DNA of 64,000 nt from MAG-120531 sp002378585 (lineage in GTDB: Bacteria; Bacteroidota; Bacteroidia; Flavobacteriales; Flavobacteriaceae). The translations under genes and the position numbers were made by a program. The stretch covers positions 1 through 64,000 of the forward strand of contig CALADZ010000098.1 in the NCBI GenBank assembly GCA_937890575.1, read 5' to 3'. Positions 25,587 to 34,230 of the stretch are shown one piece after another. The notes under the pieces were generated by a model. It was not told the origin of the DNA and made no database searches. It saw only the letters and a program-made list of their open reading frames with translations. Position 1 is the stretch's first letter. The number at the start of each line of letters is the position of its first letter.

Positions 25587-27200
25587 TTAAGGAAATATAA
25601 TTAGGCTACAGGCTTGATCTAACGGATCAAATGTTTCATACAAAGCATCAAAAAACAATGTTCCATAAGTCAGGTAAAAGGGGGCGAAATTTCTTTTGCG
25701 TTCTTGGTATCCGCCCTGGGGGAACAATTCATTGTGCCATTCACTCAATCGAGCCACTTGATCTTTGAGTTGGCGTTTTTGCGCATTGAGCAACCTTTTT
25801 TCCAATAGATCTATGCCCTGCATTTGTTTAGCTTTTTGCGCATGTACCGCTCCAATAAATGAAGGGTCTGTCGATTCAGCCAAAGTGTACAAATGGGCAA
25901 ACTGCGCTTCGAGCTGTTCCTTGAGAAATCCTAAATCAAGCTCAATATTAGAAATTGATCTGATTTTTTTATTGATCAATTGATCTTTACTCAAAAAAAG
26001 TTGATTTGGCTCCAAACCAAAAGCGGCTATTTTCTTCCACTGTTTCTCAGTCATCAACACCGCTGCATCCCTGTGAATAAGCACAGGAAAAGGCACCTCT
26101 ACCGCATCAAAAAGACTTTTTAGCTCAAACCAATAGGAAAGTTCACCACCACCTCCAATGTAGGCGAGATTGGGCAATATCGTCTCTTGATATAACGGTC
26201 GAGTCAAAACATTAGGGGAAAAACGTTCAGGAAACTGGTCGTATAATTCGATCCACTGAGCTGTCGTGTATTTGATGTCACTACCCACCACATGAGCTCC
26301 CTGTTCATCTCGTTCCATACGCCCCCTTCTACCTCGATCTATATAAAAGAAATTTAAATCTCTCGGAGAGACTTGTGGCTCATAATCTGGATAAACCACT
26401 TTTATTCGTTCAATAGATTCGCTGACCTTTGTTCTGGTTACATCCTCCATCAATTCACGAACAAATAAGGGCTTGAGCAGTCTTTTTAACTCTGGGTGAT
26501 CTGCATCGATGACGACCAATCCGCGATCTCCAAATAAAGCGTCTGCCAACCTCTGTGTTGCTTTTGCCAGGTTATCGGATTGCAGGTAAGCCAACTCGAA
26601 CTGCTCCTTCAACCATTCAGCTCTTTGCGATGTACCCAACAAGCTGGCTAATACCTCATAAACAGCATCAATCCCATCCGTTTTTAAATGCCCAACTGGA
26701 CCATCAAGTGGGGTATTGGGTTCCCAAACTAATTTTTGATCCCCTAGATAAAAGTGATTGATCTCAGCAAAATCATGGTCTTCCGTAGCCATCCAATAGA
26801 CCGGAACAAATTGATGTTCTGGAAATTCCTCCCTCAATTTTTCAGCTAGTTTGATCGTTGATATCAACTTATAAACCACATATAATGGTCCAGTAAATAG
26901 ATTTAATTGATGTCCCGTCGTTACTGTAAAACAAGTAGAATTAACCCAACAGTCTATATTTTGTTGGACCGATGCGCTGAAGGGAAGATCCGCATACTGT
27001 GCCTTGAGATGCGCTTGAACTAGTTGGCGGGTAGCCGATGAAAAGTCTTGTCGAAAAGATATTTGTTGTCCTAGACCGACCATTGAAGGCCAAGGTCCAA
27101 CAAACGGTTCTATGGAGGGTTTTTTTTCTAAATAATCCCTGACCAGAGTACCCGGTGCATACATATTGGAGAGCGGAATGCGAACTTGTTGGAAACCCAT
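25587..27200 (-). CDS. bshC: Bacillithiol synthase, cysteine-adding enzyme BshC
   Basis: A 537-aa protein of the usual BshC length. The Rossmann core carries TVTTGHQLNLFTGPLYVVYK and FVPVYWMATEDHDFAEINH, strongly conserved in the family, and a C-terminal coiled coil follows (about residues 400-480). BshC is thought to ligate cysteine to GlcN-malate, the last step of bacillithiol synthesis. The other bsh genes are not in this window. The presence of bshC suggests the organism uses bacillithiol as a major thiol, as many Bacteroidota do. Confidence 0.95.
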   Translation of the reverse strand: MGFQQVRIPLSNMYAPGTLVRDYLEKKPSIEPFVGPWPSMVGLGQQISFRQDFSSATRQLVQAHLKAQYADLPFSASVQQNIDCWVNSTCFTVTTGHQLNLFTGPLYVVYKLISTIKLAEKLREEFPEHQFVPVYWMATEDHDFAEINHFYLGDQKLVWEPNTPLDGPVGHLKTDGIDAVYEVLASLLGTSQRAEWLKEQFELAYLQSDNLAKATQRLADALFGDRGLVVIDADHPELKRLLKPLFVRELMEDVTRTKVSESIERIKVVYPDYEPQVSPRDLNFFYIDRGRRGRMERDEQGAHVVGSDIKYTTAQWIELYDQFPERFSPNVLTRPLYQETILPNLAYIGGGGELSYWFELKSLFDAVEVPFPVLIHRDAAVLMTEKQWKKIAAFGLEPNQLFLSKDQLINKKIRSISNIELDLGFLKEQLEAQFAHLYTLAESTDPSFIGAVHAQKAKQMQGIDLLEKRLLNAQKRQLKDQVARLSEWHNELFPQGGYQERKRNFAPFYLTYGTLFFDALYETFDPLDQACSLIIFP

Positions 27201-27216
27201 AAGAATAATTGCTTGG

Positions 27217-27224
27217 TAAATATA
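27217..27224 (-). promoter_or_regulatory. Weak -7 element before bshC
   Basis: Minus strand TATATTTA, one mismatch to TAnnTTTG, 16 nt before the ATG. Confidence 0.33.
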
Positions 27225-27310
27225 CGCGAACTCTTTTTGTTGGATTTAATTTTGACGAAAACTTGAGGACTTTTTAACATTAATCAAAACGTATTATCCC
27301 TGTCAAATCG

Positions 27311-27318
27311 TAACTTTA
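27311..27318 (+). promoter_or_regulatory. Weak -7 element before the carboxypeptidase-regulatory-like gene
   Basis: TAACTTTA, one mismatch to TAnnTTTG, 37 nt before the ATG at 27356. Confidence 0.33.
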
Positions 27319-27355
27319 TGGCACTCTGATGTAGAGGAACCTCATCCATTGTTCA

Positions 27356-28651
27356 ATGAAGAAATCACTCAAGTTTTGGAATTCACAGTCCCTAAAAATA
27401 GCTCTGTACGGGTTGATGTTTTTCTTGTGCTTCTCCACTCATGCACAAACAAACTCGGTCAAAGAAATAACCGGTAGAGTTATTGACCAGAGAACAAAAG
27501 AACCCTTAGCGCTGGCCTCTGTTAGGTTGTCCGATGACCAAGGTGCCACGGTAACCAACAAAGATGGACGATTTAGCATCAAAATACCTGTAGATAATCC
27601 TGGTCAAGAATTACTGATCTCGTTTATGGGTTATGAATCGGCTCGATTGGCCATCAATACCCAACCAGATCCACTACTGATCTCTTTAATCCCAAGCACC
27701 ACAATACTTAAAGAGGTGACGGTGAGTGTGCCACAAGACCCAGGTGTTCTCGTGTTAGAGATGCTGAAAAACAGGCAACAACAAGGCACGCAACAAAAAA
27801 GTCAAGTCATTACTTTTTTCAGAGAGGCGGTACGGAAAAAATCTAAAAACCTATCATTAGCCGAGGCCATTATTGAGGTAGATAAACAACCCAATAGCTC
27901 CGATAAAAATGATGTAGCTCGCTTGATTCAATTCAGAAAAAGCACCAATTATAAGCCCAACGATACGCTAGCTGTTAAACTTCAAGGCGGCCCCTACAAC
28001 ACTTTGTTTATCGATATAGCTAAATACCCAGATATCGTATTTGATCCTCAAGCGCTTCAAGCTTATCGATTTACCCATGCTGGATTTACGCAAATTGACC
28101 AAAAACTAGTGCACATTGTTCATTTTGAACAAAAACAAAATGTCATCACACCACTCTACAGGGGCGAATTGTACATCACCACTCAGGGCAACCATTTAGC
28201 TAAAGCCATATTTGAGATGAATGTTACCAATAGAGAAGCTGCTGCTTCCTTGTTTGTCAGAAAAAAACCAGCACGCGTAAAATTATGGCCTACGTCAGTA
28301 AACTATCAGGTAGACTATAGCCCCCAAGGGGAAAGCTGGACCTTCCAATACAGTAAAATGGAGATGAATTTTACCGCCAATTGGAAAAATAAATTGTTCA
28401 ATACTCAATACCAAATATGGGCAGAAATGGCCGTAACCGATCAAAAAAACCCATCATCAACCAATACTATGGACAACACAGACGTGATTAAACCTTCTGT
28501 TGTTTTAAGTGAATCGACCAAAGGATTTGGAAATCCTGACTTCTGGGGCGAATACACCGTTATTGAGCCTGACCAATCCATTGAAGAAGCTATTGAACGC
28601 ATCATCAGACAATTAAACCGATGGGAGCGAAAAACACCACAAAATGAGTAA
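27356..28651 (+). CDS. Exported protein with carboxypeptidase-regulatory-like domain
   Basis: 431 aa. The hydrophobic segment IALYGLMFFLCFSTHAQ forms a signal peptide ending near residue 31. A CarboxypepD_reg-like beta-sandwich (about 36-115) follows: ITGRVIDQRTKEPLALASVRL and GRFSIKIP are its typical strands. The remaining 300 residues are a beta-rich region found in Bacteroidota envelope proteins with this N-terminal domain; no catalytic motif is apparent. It lacks a TonB-dependent barrel, so it is not a SusC-type transporter. Its end overlaps the LD-carboxypeptidase start by 8 nt, suggesting a joint envelope role. Confidence 0.8.
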   Translation: MKKSLKFWNSQSLKIALYGLMFFLCFSTHAQTNSVKEITGRVIDQRTKEPLALASVRLSDDQGATVTNKDGRFSIKIPVDNPGQELLISFMGYESARLAINTQPDPLLISLIPSTTILKEVTVSVPQDPGVLVLEMLKNRQQQGTQQKSQVITFFREAVRKKSKNLSLAEAIIEVDKQPNSSDKNDVARLIQFRKSTNYKPNDTLAVKLQGGPYNTLFIDIAKYPDIVFDPQALQAYRFTHAGFTQIDQKLVHIVHFEQKQNVITPLYRGELYITTQGNHLAKAIFEMNVTNREAAASLFVRKKPARVKLWPTSVNYQVDYSPQGESWTFQYSKMEMNFTANWKNKLFNTQYQIWAEMAVTDQKNPSSTNTMDNTDVIKPSVVLSESTKGFGNPDFWGEYTVIEPDQSIEEAIERIIRQLNRWERKTPQNE

Positions 28652-29702
28652 ACGAAGAAACTTCTTGGGAAATTTAGTCGCATTTTCCCTGACTGGTCTT
28701 TGGTCGTCAACACTATTGAGTCAAACCAAAATACCTGGTTTAAATTCACCAACCATCAAGCCCAAAAAACCAAAAAATGGTGCTCGAATAGCATTAATTG
28801 CTCCTGCATTTAACACCTCTTCAGAGAAAATAGATCGCGCTGTAAAGGATTTAACTGAAATGGGGTTTCAGGTTGTTCCCAGTAAATATCTGGGAGACCG
28901 ATATGGCTACTTCAGTCAAACAGATCAGCTAAGGGCTCAAGACCTAATGGACGCATTTAAAGATAAAACTATTGAGGCCATAGTTTGTGTTCGTGGAGGA
29001 TATGGAACAACAAGGATCTTAGATCAATTGGATTACGCGGCAATTGCCAAGAATCCCAAACCCCTTATTGGGTTCAGCGACATAACCGCCTTGTTACAAG
29101 CCATATACATAAAAACCGGGTTAATTGGATTTCATGGCCCTGTGGGCAGTGCTTTAGAAAAATCATATTCAAAAGCCATGTGGTTGAATTTATGGAAACA
29201 TTCTGGATCAGGATTTTTGATGGATTCTGTGGATCAGGATGAAATTAAGGACCAAAAAAGCAATGAATATCAAAGAATTACGATTACTCCAGGTCTTGGT
29301 CGCGGAAAATTAGTAGGGGGTAGTTTAACACTGATTACATCGTTAATTGGCACGGAGTATGAAATTGACTTTACAGATAAAATCGTCCTCATTGAAGAAG
29401 TTGGTGAAAAACCATATCGGATAGACCGCATGTTGACTCAGTTATTGATGACAGAGACTTTTAAAAAGGCTCAAGGTTATGCACTCGGAGTGTGGGTTGA
29501 TTGTGATCAACCAGCGGGTAGTAGAGATGGTTTTAGCCTATATGAAGTACTAAAGGACCGATTGATGCCTACCGAAATTCCTTGTTGTTATGGAATGTCT
29601 TTTGGACATACTCCTTGGAACATGACGCTACCCATTGGAGCAGAAGTAACATTCGATGCACAAAAAGGTCAACTGTACTTGGAGGAGAATATCTGGTCTT
29701 GA
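28644..29702 (+). CDS. Tat-exported LD-carboxypeptidase (peptidase S66)
   Basis: 352 aa. MSKRRNFLGNLVAFSLTGLW is a twin-arginine signal. The S66 fold follows: ARIALIAPAFNTSS, the nucleophile region VCVRGGYGTTRILDQLD, GFSDITALLQA, the Glu in VLIEEVGEKPYRIDRML, and a C-terminal His in MSFGHTPWN. The enzyme should remove the terminal D-alanine from murein tetrapeptides. Classical LdcA is cytoplasmic and serves recycling; the Tat signal implies periplasmic action on the wall. The catalytic serine usually follows GYG; here GYGTTR has Thr there, a deviation to check against the family alignment. Confidence 0.85.
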   Translation: MSKRRNFLGNLVAFSLTGLWSSTLLSQTKIPGLNSPTIKPKKPKNGARIALIAPAFNTSSEKIDRAVKDLTEMGFQVVPSKYLGDRYGYFSQTDQLRAQDLMDAFKDKTIEAIVCVRGGYGTTRILDQLDYAAIAKNPKPLIGFSDITALLQAIYIKTGLIGFHGPVGSALEKSYSKAMWLNLWKHSGSGFLMDSVDQDEIKDQKSNEYQRITITPGLGRGKLVGGSLTLITSLIGTEYEIDFTDKIVLIEEVGEKPYRIDRMLTQLLMTETFKKAQGYALGVWVDCDQPAGSRDGFSLYEVLKDRLMPTEIPCCYGMSFGHTPWNMTLPIGAEVTFDAQKGQLYLEENIWS

Positions 29703-29714
29703 TGACATGACCAT

Positions 29715-31910
29715 TTAATTGGCTACTTCACTGATGAACTTTATGCGGTACAACCTGAGTTCTTCATCCTCGTAATCTCCATTAAAATGATTGCTGGCGA
29801 GGCTTATGTCATCGGTCTGCGCCTCAATAAAATAGTCGTGCAACTCCGACTGCTGATCTTCGTCCAATAAATCCTCTAACCAATAATCGATATTTAATCG
29901 GGTTCCGCTAAATACAATTTGCTCCATTTCTTTGAGCAGCTCATCCATGGTTATTCCTTTTGATCGAGCAATATCATCTAAGGACAATTTTCGATCAACT
30001 CCTTGAATGATAAATAACTTGAGTGCAGATTTTGCACCCGTACTTTTGACGATCAAATCATCTGGCCGTGTAATGTCATTTTCTTTGACATATTCTGCTA
30101 TCGTGGTGATGAATGGACCCCCAAATTTTTTAGCTTTTCCCTCGCCTACCCCATAAACCTGAGATAACTCTTTCAGGGTCATCGGATATTTTAACGCCAT
30201 ATCCTCTAAAGAGGAATCTTGAAAAATAACATAGGTAGGTACCCCGTGTTTTTTGGCCTCTTTTTTCCTCAGATCCTGCAACATAGAAAATAATTGCTCA
30301 TCAGCCGCCGCAGTCCCTTGATTCAATCGTTCCACTAATTCTGAATCATTTTCCAAATAACTGTGATCAACAGTCATCATAAATGATTTGGGTGACTTAA
30401 TAAATTCCCTACCCAGGTCAGTTAAATGAACTACCCCGTATTGTTCAATTTCTTTGTGCAATAAACCAGATACGATTGTTTGTCTTAACAAGGCCATCCA
30501 GTATTCTTTGGATTGATCAGATCCAGCCCCGAAAAATGGTTTTAAATGAATTTTATGAGCGACGATGAGCGCATTAGGTTTTCCCATCAACACTTTAACC
30601 AACTCTTTTGATTTGAATTTTTCAGCCGTTTGAACCACAATATCCAAAAGCCTAAGCACAGAATCTTTAGCCTCTACCTTGGGTTTAGGATTAGTCGCAT
30701 TGTCATCCATATCGGCTCCAGGTCCATCTATCTCGTCAAAGATTTCTCCAAAATAGTGAAGCATGAATTTTCTTCTCGACATAGAAGTTTCAGCGTAAGC
30801 GATAACCTCCTGAAGCAATGCCATCCCAATTTCTTGTTCGGCTACTGGCTTACCCGACAAAAACTTCTCCAGTTTTTCCATGTCTTTGGGCGAATAAAAC
30901 GCCAAACAATGACCTTTTCCTCCATCTCTACCCGCACGACCAGTTTCTTGGTAATAACTTTCAATACTTTTGGGCATGTCGTAATGAATGACATACCTCA
31001 CATCTGGTTTGTCAATACCCATACCGAAGGCAATAGTAGCAACGACCACCTCAGCCTCTTCCATCAAGAACATATCCTGATACTTAGACCTAGTTTTCGC
31101 ATCAAAACCAGCGTGATAGGGTACAGCGTTTACTCCGTTGACCTGAAGTACTTGAGCCAGCTCTTCTACCCTTTTTCTACTTAAGCAATAAACAATACCT
31201 GATTGAGCTGGATGTTGTTTGATAAATCGAATCACATCTGCCTCCACTTGTTGGGTTTTTTGCCTTACTTCATAAAAAAGATTGGGTCTATTGAATGACG
31301 ACTTGAATACTTTAGCGTCAGACATACCTAAGTTTTTCATGATGTCTTCCTGAACCTTAGGTGTGGCAGTAGCCGTTAATCCAATAACAGGAATGCTTGA
31401 GTCCAAGCGGTCTATGATCGACTTTAAATTTCGATATTCCGGTCTAAAATCATGCCCCCACTCTGAGATACAATGCGCCTCATCAATAGCGATGAAAGAA
31501 AGTGGAACTGATTGGAGAAACTGCACATATTCGTCTTTGGTTAACGACTCTGGAGCGACATAAAGCAGTTTGGTTATTCCTTGAACAACATCATCCATGA
31601 CTTTTTTGATCTCTGACTTAGTCAGCGATGAGTTGAGCACATGTGCGACTCCATCGTTATCTGAAACACCGCGTATAGCATCTACCTGATTTTTCATCAA
31701 AGCAATTAAAGGCGATACGACAATGGCCGTTCCTGGGAGCATTAATGCGGGCAGTTGATAGCATAAAGATTTACCTCCACCGGTAGGCATGATCACAAAC
31801 GCATTCTTTTTTTCTAGTAAATGAAGAATTACCTCCTCTTGTCTTCCTTTGAAATGAGCAAAACCAAAATACTTCTGCAATTGCGCACTTAATTCCTCCT
31901 TGGTAGTCAT
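29715..31910 (-). CDS. recQ: ATP-dependent DNA helicase RecQ
   Basis: 731 aa from the ATG at 31910; an in-frame TTG ten codons upstream is an alternative start. A superfamily 2 helicase: TGGGKSLCYQLPAL (motif I), DEAHCISEWGHDFRPEY (DEAH plus RecQ aromatic loop) and QETGRAGRDG (motif VI) are intact. The RQC region follows, then an HRDC-like domain and extra C-terminal sequence. The zinc-binding part of RQC has lost all four cysteines: the segment after MSRRKFMLHYFGE reads GADMDDN instead of a CGNCDxC-type motif. It functions in recombination repair at stalled forks. Confidence 0.95.
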   Translation of the reverse strand: MTTKEELSAQLQKYFGFAHFKGRQEEVILHLLEKKNAFVIMPTGGGKSLCYQLPALMLPGTAIVVSPLIALMKNQVDAIRGVSDNDGVAHVLNSSLTKSEIKKVMDDVVQGITKLLYVAPESLTKDEYVQFLQSVPLSFIAIDEAHCISEWGHDFRPEYRNLKSIIDRLDSSIPVIGLTATATPKVQEDIMKNLGMSDAKVFKSSFNRPNLFYEVRQKTQQVEADVIRFIKQHPAQSGIVYCLSRKRVEELAQVLQVNGVNAVPYHAGFDAKTRSKYQDMFLMEEAEVVVATIAFGMGIDKPDVRYVIHYDMPKSIESYYQETGRAGRDGGKGHCLAFYSPKDMEKLEKFLSGKPVAEQEIGMALLQEVIAYAETSMSRRKFMLHYFGEIFDEIDGPGADMDDNATNPKPKVEAKDSVLRLLDIVVQTAEKFKSKELVKVLMGKPNALIVAHKIHLKPFFGAGSDQSKEYWMALLRQTIVSGLLHKEIEQYGVVHLTDLGREFIKSPKSFMMTVDHSYLENDSELVERLNQGTAAADEQLFSMLQDLRKKEAKKHGVPTYVIFQDSSLEDMALKYPMTLKELSQVYGVGEGKAKKFGGPFITTIAEYVKENDITRPDDLIVKSTGAKSALKLFIIQGVDRKLSLDDIARSKGITMDELLKEMEQIVFSGTRLNIDYWLEDLLDEDQQSELHDYFIEAQTDDISLASNHFNGDYEDEELRLYRIKFISEVAN

Positions 31911-32025
31911 ATGGGTTACTTGATCTGGTTGGGTGGTCAAACTTCCCTTAAATTAAGCATTTTACTGCAATGATCCCCTCCTTTTAAAATAAAACACGGA
32001 AAAAAGGAGGTTTGTTTTATTTGAT

Positions 32026-32033
32026 TAATTTTG
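32026..32033 (+). promoter_or_regulatory. Bacteroidota -7 element of the kdsD-tatC-lptB run
   Basis: TAATTTTG, exact. Its position predicts a start site near 32039, which rules out the GTG at 32035 and supports the TTG at 32089. A 9-bp inverted repeat (31987-31995 and 32014-32022) lies just upstream. Confidence 0.55.
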
Positions 32034-32088
32034 TGTGACCCAAAAATACATCTGTTTTTTTGGGCATCCAACCAAAATCAATGCGAAA

Positions 32089-33060
32089 TTGAGCGATTTT
32101 CAAGCCATATTGAACAGTGCCCGAAGAACACTTGAATTAGAAAGCCATGCTTTACTCGGGCTCATCCCTCTGTTAGGCGATGAATTTGCTCTGGCTGTAC
32201 AACACATTCACCGTTCAAAATCAAGGGTGGTCGTCACTGGAATTGGAAAAAGTGCCGTTATTGGAAACAAAATTGTAGCCACGATGAATTCAACGGGTAC
32301 GCCGGCGTTATTCATGCATGCCGCCGATGCCATACACGGAGATTTAGGATCTATTCAAGATGGTGACAGCATCATCTGTATTTCCAAAAGCGGGGATACA
32401 CCAGAAATCAAAGTATTGGTCCCCTTGTTAAAACGAGGAGAAAATAAGTTAATTGCCATAACGGGCAACCCTGATTCCTTTCTGGGGCAACAAGCAGATT
32501 TTGTACTCAATACTTATGTGCCTAAAGAAGCGTGTCCAAACAATTTGGCCCCTACTACAAGTACAACAGCACAATTGGCGATGGGGGATGCATTAGCCGT
32601 CTGTTTGCTCGAACAAAAGGGATTTAACTCCGAGGACTTTGCCAAATTTCATCCCGGTGGTGCTTTGGGAAAAAAACTATACCTCAGCGTCAAAGACATT
32701 ACAGCGCAAAATCAACGACCAGAGGTTCAAATTCACAGTAAAGTCAAAGACGCCATTGTGGAGATATCTCAAAAAATGTTGGGTGTTACGGCAGTTATGG
32801 ACGGAGATCAATTGGTCGGGGTAATCACCGATGGTGACATTCGAAGAATGCTAGCTGTACATGACAATATTGGCGGTTTAACCGCACAAGACATTATGTC
32901 AAAAAATCCGAAAACCATAGATGTGGAATACTTGGCTGTCGATGCTATGTCATTGATGCAAGCCAACAGCATCACACAGCTGATTGCTGTGGATAAATCG
33001 GGTAGCTATCAGGGAATTGTTCACTTACACAACCTAATTCAGGAAGGAATCACCTCATGA
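32089..33060 (+). CDS. kdsD: D-arabinose-5-phosphate isomerase (KdsD/KpsF family)
   Basis: About 323 aa from the TTG at 32089. A longer reading from the GTG at 32035 adds 18 residues that do not resemble the family and begins upstream of the expected transcript start. The SIS domain (about 30-175) has VVVTGIGKSAVIGNK, AIHGDLGS and CISKSGDTPEIKVL. Two CBS domains follow (about 195-320). It converts ribulose-5-phosphate to arabinose-5-phosphate for Kdo and hence lipopolysaccharide. tatC overlaps its stop by 4 nt, and lptB lies further along, so envelope functions are grouped. Confidence 0.92.
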   Translation: MSDFQAILNSARRTLELESHALLGLIPLLGDEFALAVQHIHRSKSRVVVTGIGKSAVIGNKIVATMNSTGTPALFMHAADAIHGDLGSIQDGDSIICISKSGDTPEIKVLVPLLKRGENKLIAITGNPDSFLGQQADFVLNTYVPKEACPNNLAPTTSTTAQLAMGDALAVCLLEQKGFNSEDFAKFHPGGALGKKLYLSVKDITAQNQRPEVQIHSKVKDAIVEISQKMLGVTAVMDGDQLVGVITDGDIRRMLAVHDNIGGLTAQDIMSKNPKTIDVEYLAVDAMSLMQANSITQLIAVDKSGSYQGIVHLHNLIQEGITS

Positions 33061-33893
33061 AGCAAAAAAAAGATGTGAATGAAATGTCCTTCTTGGATCA
33101 TTTAGAAGAGTTAAGGTGGCACTTAATTCGCGCTACTGCAGCCGTTGTTATTTTGGGATTTGCCGCTTTTTTGATGAAAGATTTCATTTTTAACACCTTG
33201 TTATTTGGTCCAAAGCAACCAGACTTTCCGACCTATCGTTTTTTCTGCTTTTTATCTCAAAAATTAGGTTTTGAGGGCGCATTTTGCAGTACTGAGCCAT
33301 TGTTCATCCTGCAGAGTCGTGAAATGGCCGGGCAGTTCTCAGCGCACATCTGGACATCCATTTGGGCTGGATTTATCATTGGATTCCCCTATGTGCTATG
33401 GGAAATTTGGCGATTCATCGGACCAGGACTTTACGACAATGAGCGTAAAAATGCGCGAGGATTTATTTTTATCGCTTCCTTCTTATTCTTTCTAGGCGTC
33501 TTGTTTGGCTATTACATAGTTGCTCCGCTTTCCATTAATTTCTTGGGCAGCTACACCGTCAGTGAAGAAGTAACCAATCAAATCGATTTATCCTCCTACA
33601 TAGCCATTGTTCGATCTTCTGTAATTGCTTGTGGACTTATTTTTGAATTACCCATTTTGATTTACTTCCTAACCAGAATAGGTTTGGTTACTCCAGAATT
33701 CTTAAAAAAATACCGAAAAGTGGCTTCTGTATTGGTCTTAATAGTCTCTGCTGTAATTACACCGCCAGATGTAGCCAGTCAAATCATTGTTTCAATCCCC
33801 ATCTTAATACTCTACGAGGTCAGTATTCATATATCCCGATTTGTTCTTCGGGGCGAACGAAAAAAAGCAGCAAAAAATGGAAAATCCAGTTGA
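33057..33893 (+). CDS. tatC: Twin-arginine translocase subunit TatC
   Basis: A 278-aa six-helix membrane protein, the receptor for twin-arginine signal peptides. The N-terminal MSFLDHLEELRWHLIRA contains the conserved cytoplasmic SFLDHLEELR block. A lineage-typical insertion with two cysteines (about residues 45-85) extends the first periplasmic loop. FWI-type helices follow, with EIWRFIGPGLY, and the C-terminal half has VSAVITPPDVASQ. It starts in an ATGA overlap with kdsD. No tatA/B is next to it. Two predicted Tat substrates are encoded elsewhere in the window (20610 and 28644). Confidence 0.96.
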   Translation: MKQKKDVNEMSFLDHLEELRWHLIRATAAVVILGFAAFLMKDFIFNTLLFGPKQPDFPTYRFFCFLSQKLGFEGAFCSTEPLFILQSREMAGQFSAHIWTSIWAGFIIGFPYVLWEIWRFIGPGLYDNERKNARGFIFIASFLFFLGVLFGYYIVAPLSINFLGSYTVSEEVTNQIDLSSYIAIVRSSVIACGLIFELPILIYFLTRIGLVTPEFLKKYRKVASVLVLIVSAVITPPDVASQIIVSIPILILYEVSIHISRFVLRGERKKAAKNGKSS

Positions 33894-34230
33894 ATCATTT
33901 AATGAGTATCGTTCCAAAATGAACGAAAAGCTGTTGGGTGACCCACAGAGCAAACTGATCAAGCGAATTTTTAACTTGGACACCAATGCGTATAGTGAAG
34001 GTGCCCTGGACGTGAAGACCAAAGAACTTTTGGGGCTGGTGGCTTCAGCGGTATTGCGCTGTGACGATTGTGTGAAATACCACCTAGAACACGCCAAAAA
34101 TGCAGGAGCTCAACACGAGGAAATCATGGAGACTTTGGGTATTGCTACGCTGGTGGGAGGTACCATCGTTGTGCCACACCTGAGACGTGCCTATGAGTAC
34201 TGGGAAGCTTTACAAAATCAACAATCATGA
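33877..34230 (+). CDS. Carboxymuconolactone decarboxylase-family (AhpD-like) protein
   Basis: 117 aa from the ATG at 33877, overlapping tatC by 17 nt; an upstream TTG in frame is rejected because it lies further inside tatC and adds a non-family basic segment. The CMD helical fold is clear: LLGLVASAVLRCDDCVKYHLEHA carries the CxxC-x3-H-type motif (CDDCVKYH) of AhpD-like disulfide reductases. These proteins reduce peroxiredoxins or handle thiol redox. lptB begins in an ATGA overlap, so it is translated with the envelope genes. Its partner is unknown. Confidence 0.88.
   Translation: MENPVESFNEYRSKMNEKLLGDPQSKLIKRIFNLDTNAYSEGALDVKTKELLGLVASAVLRCDDCVKYHLEHAKNAGAQHEEIMETLGIATLVGGTIVVPHLRRAYEYWEALQNQQS

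Noticed and set aside
24211..27200. The decarboxylase and bshC as a new thiol-biosynthesis system.
   Set aside because: Adjacency alone supports it; no other thiol genes are here and the decarboxylase substrate cannot be read from sequence.
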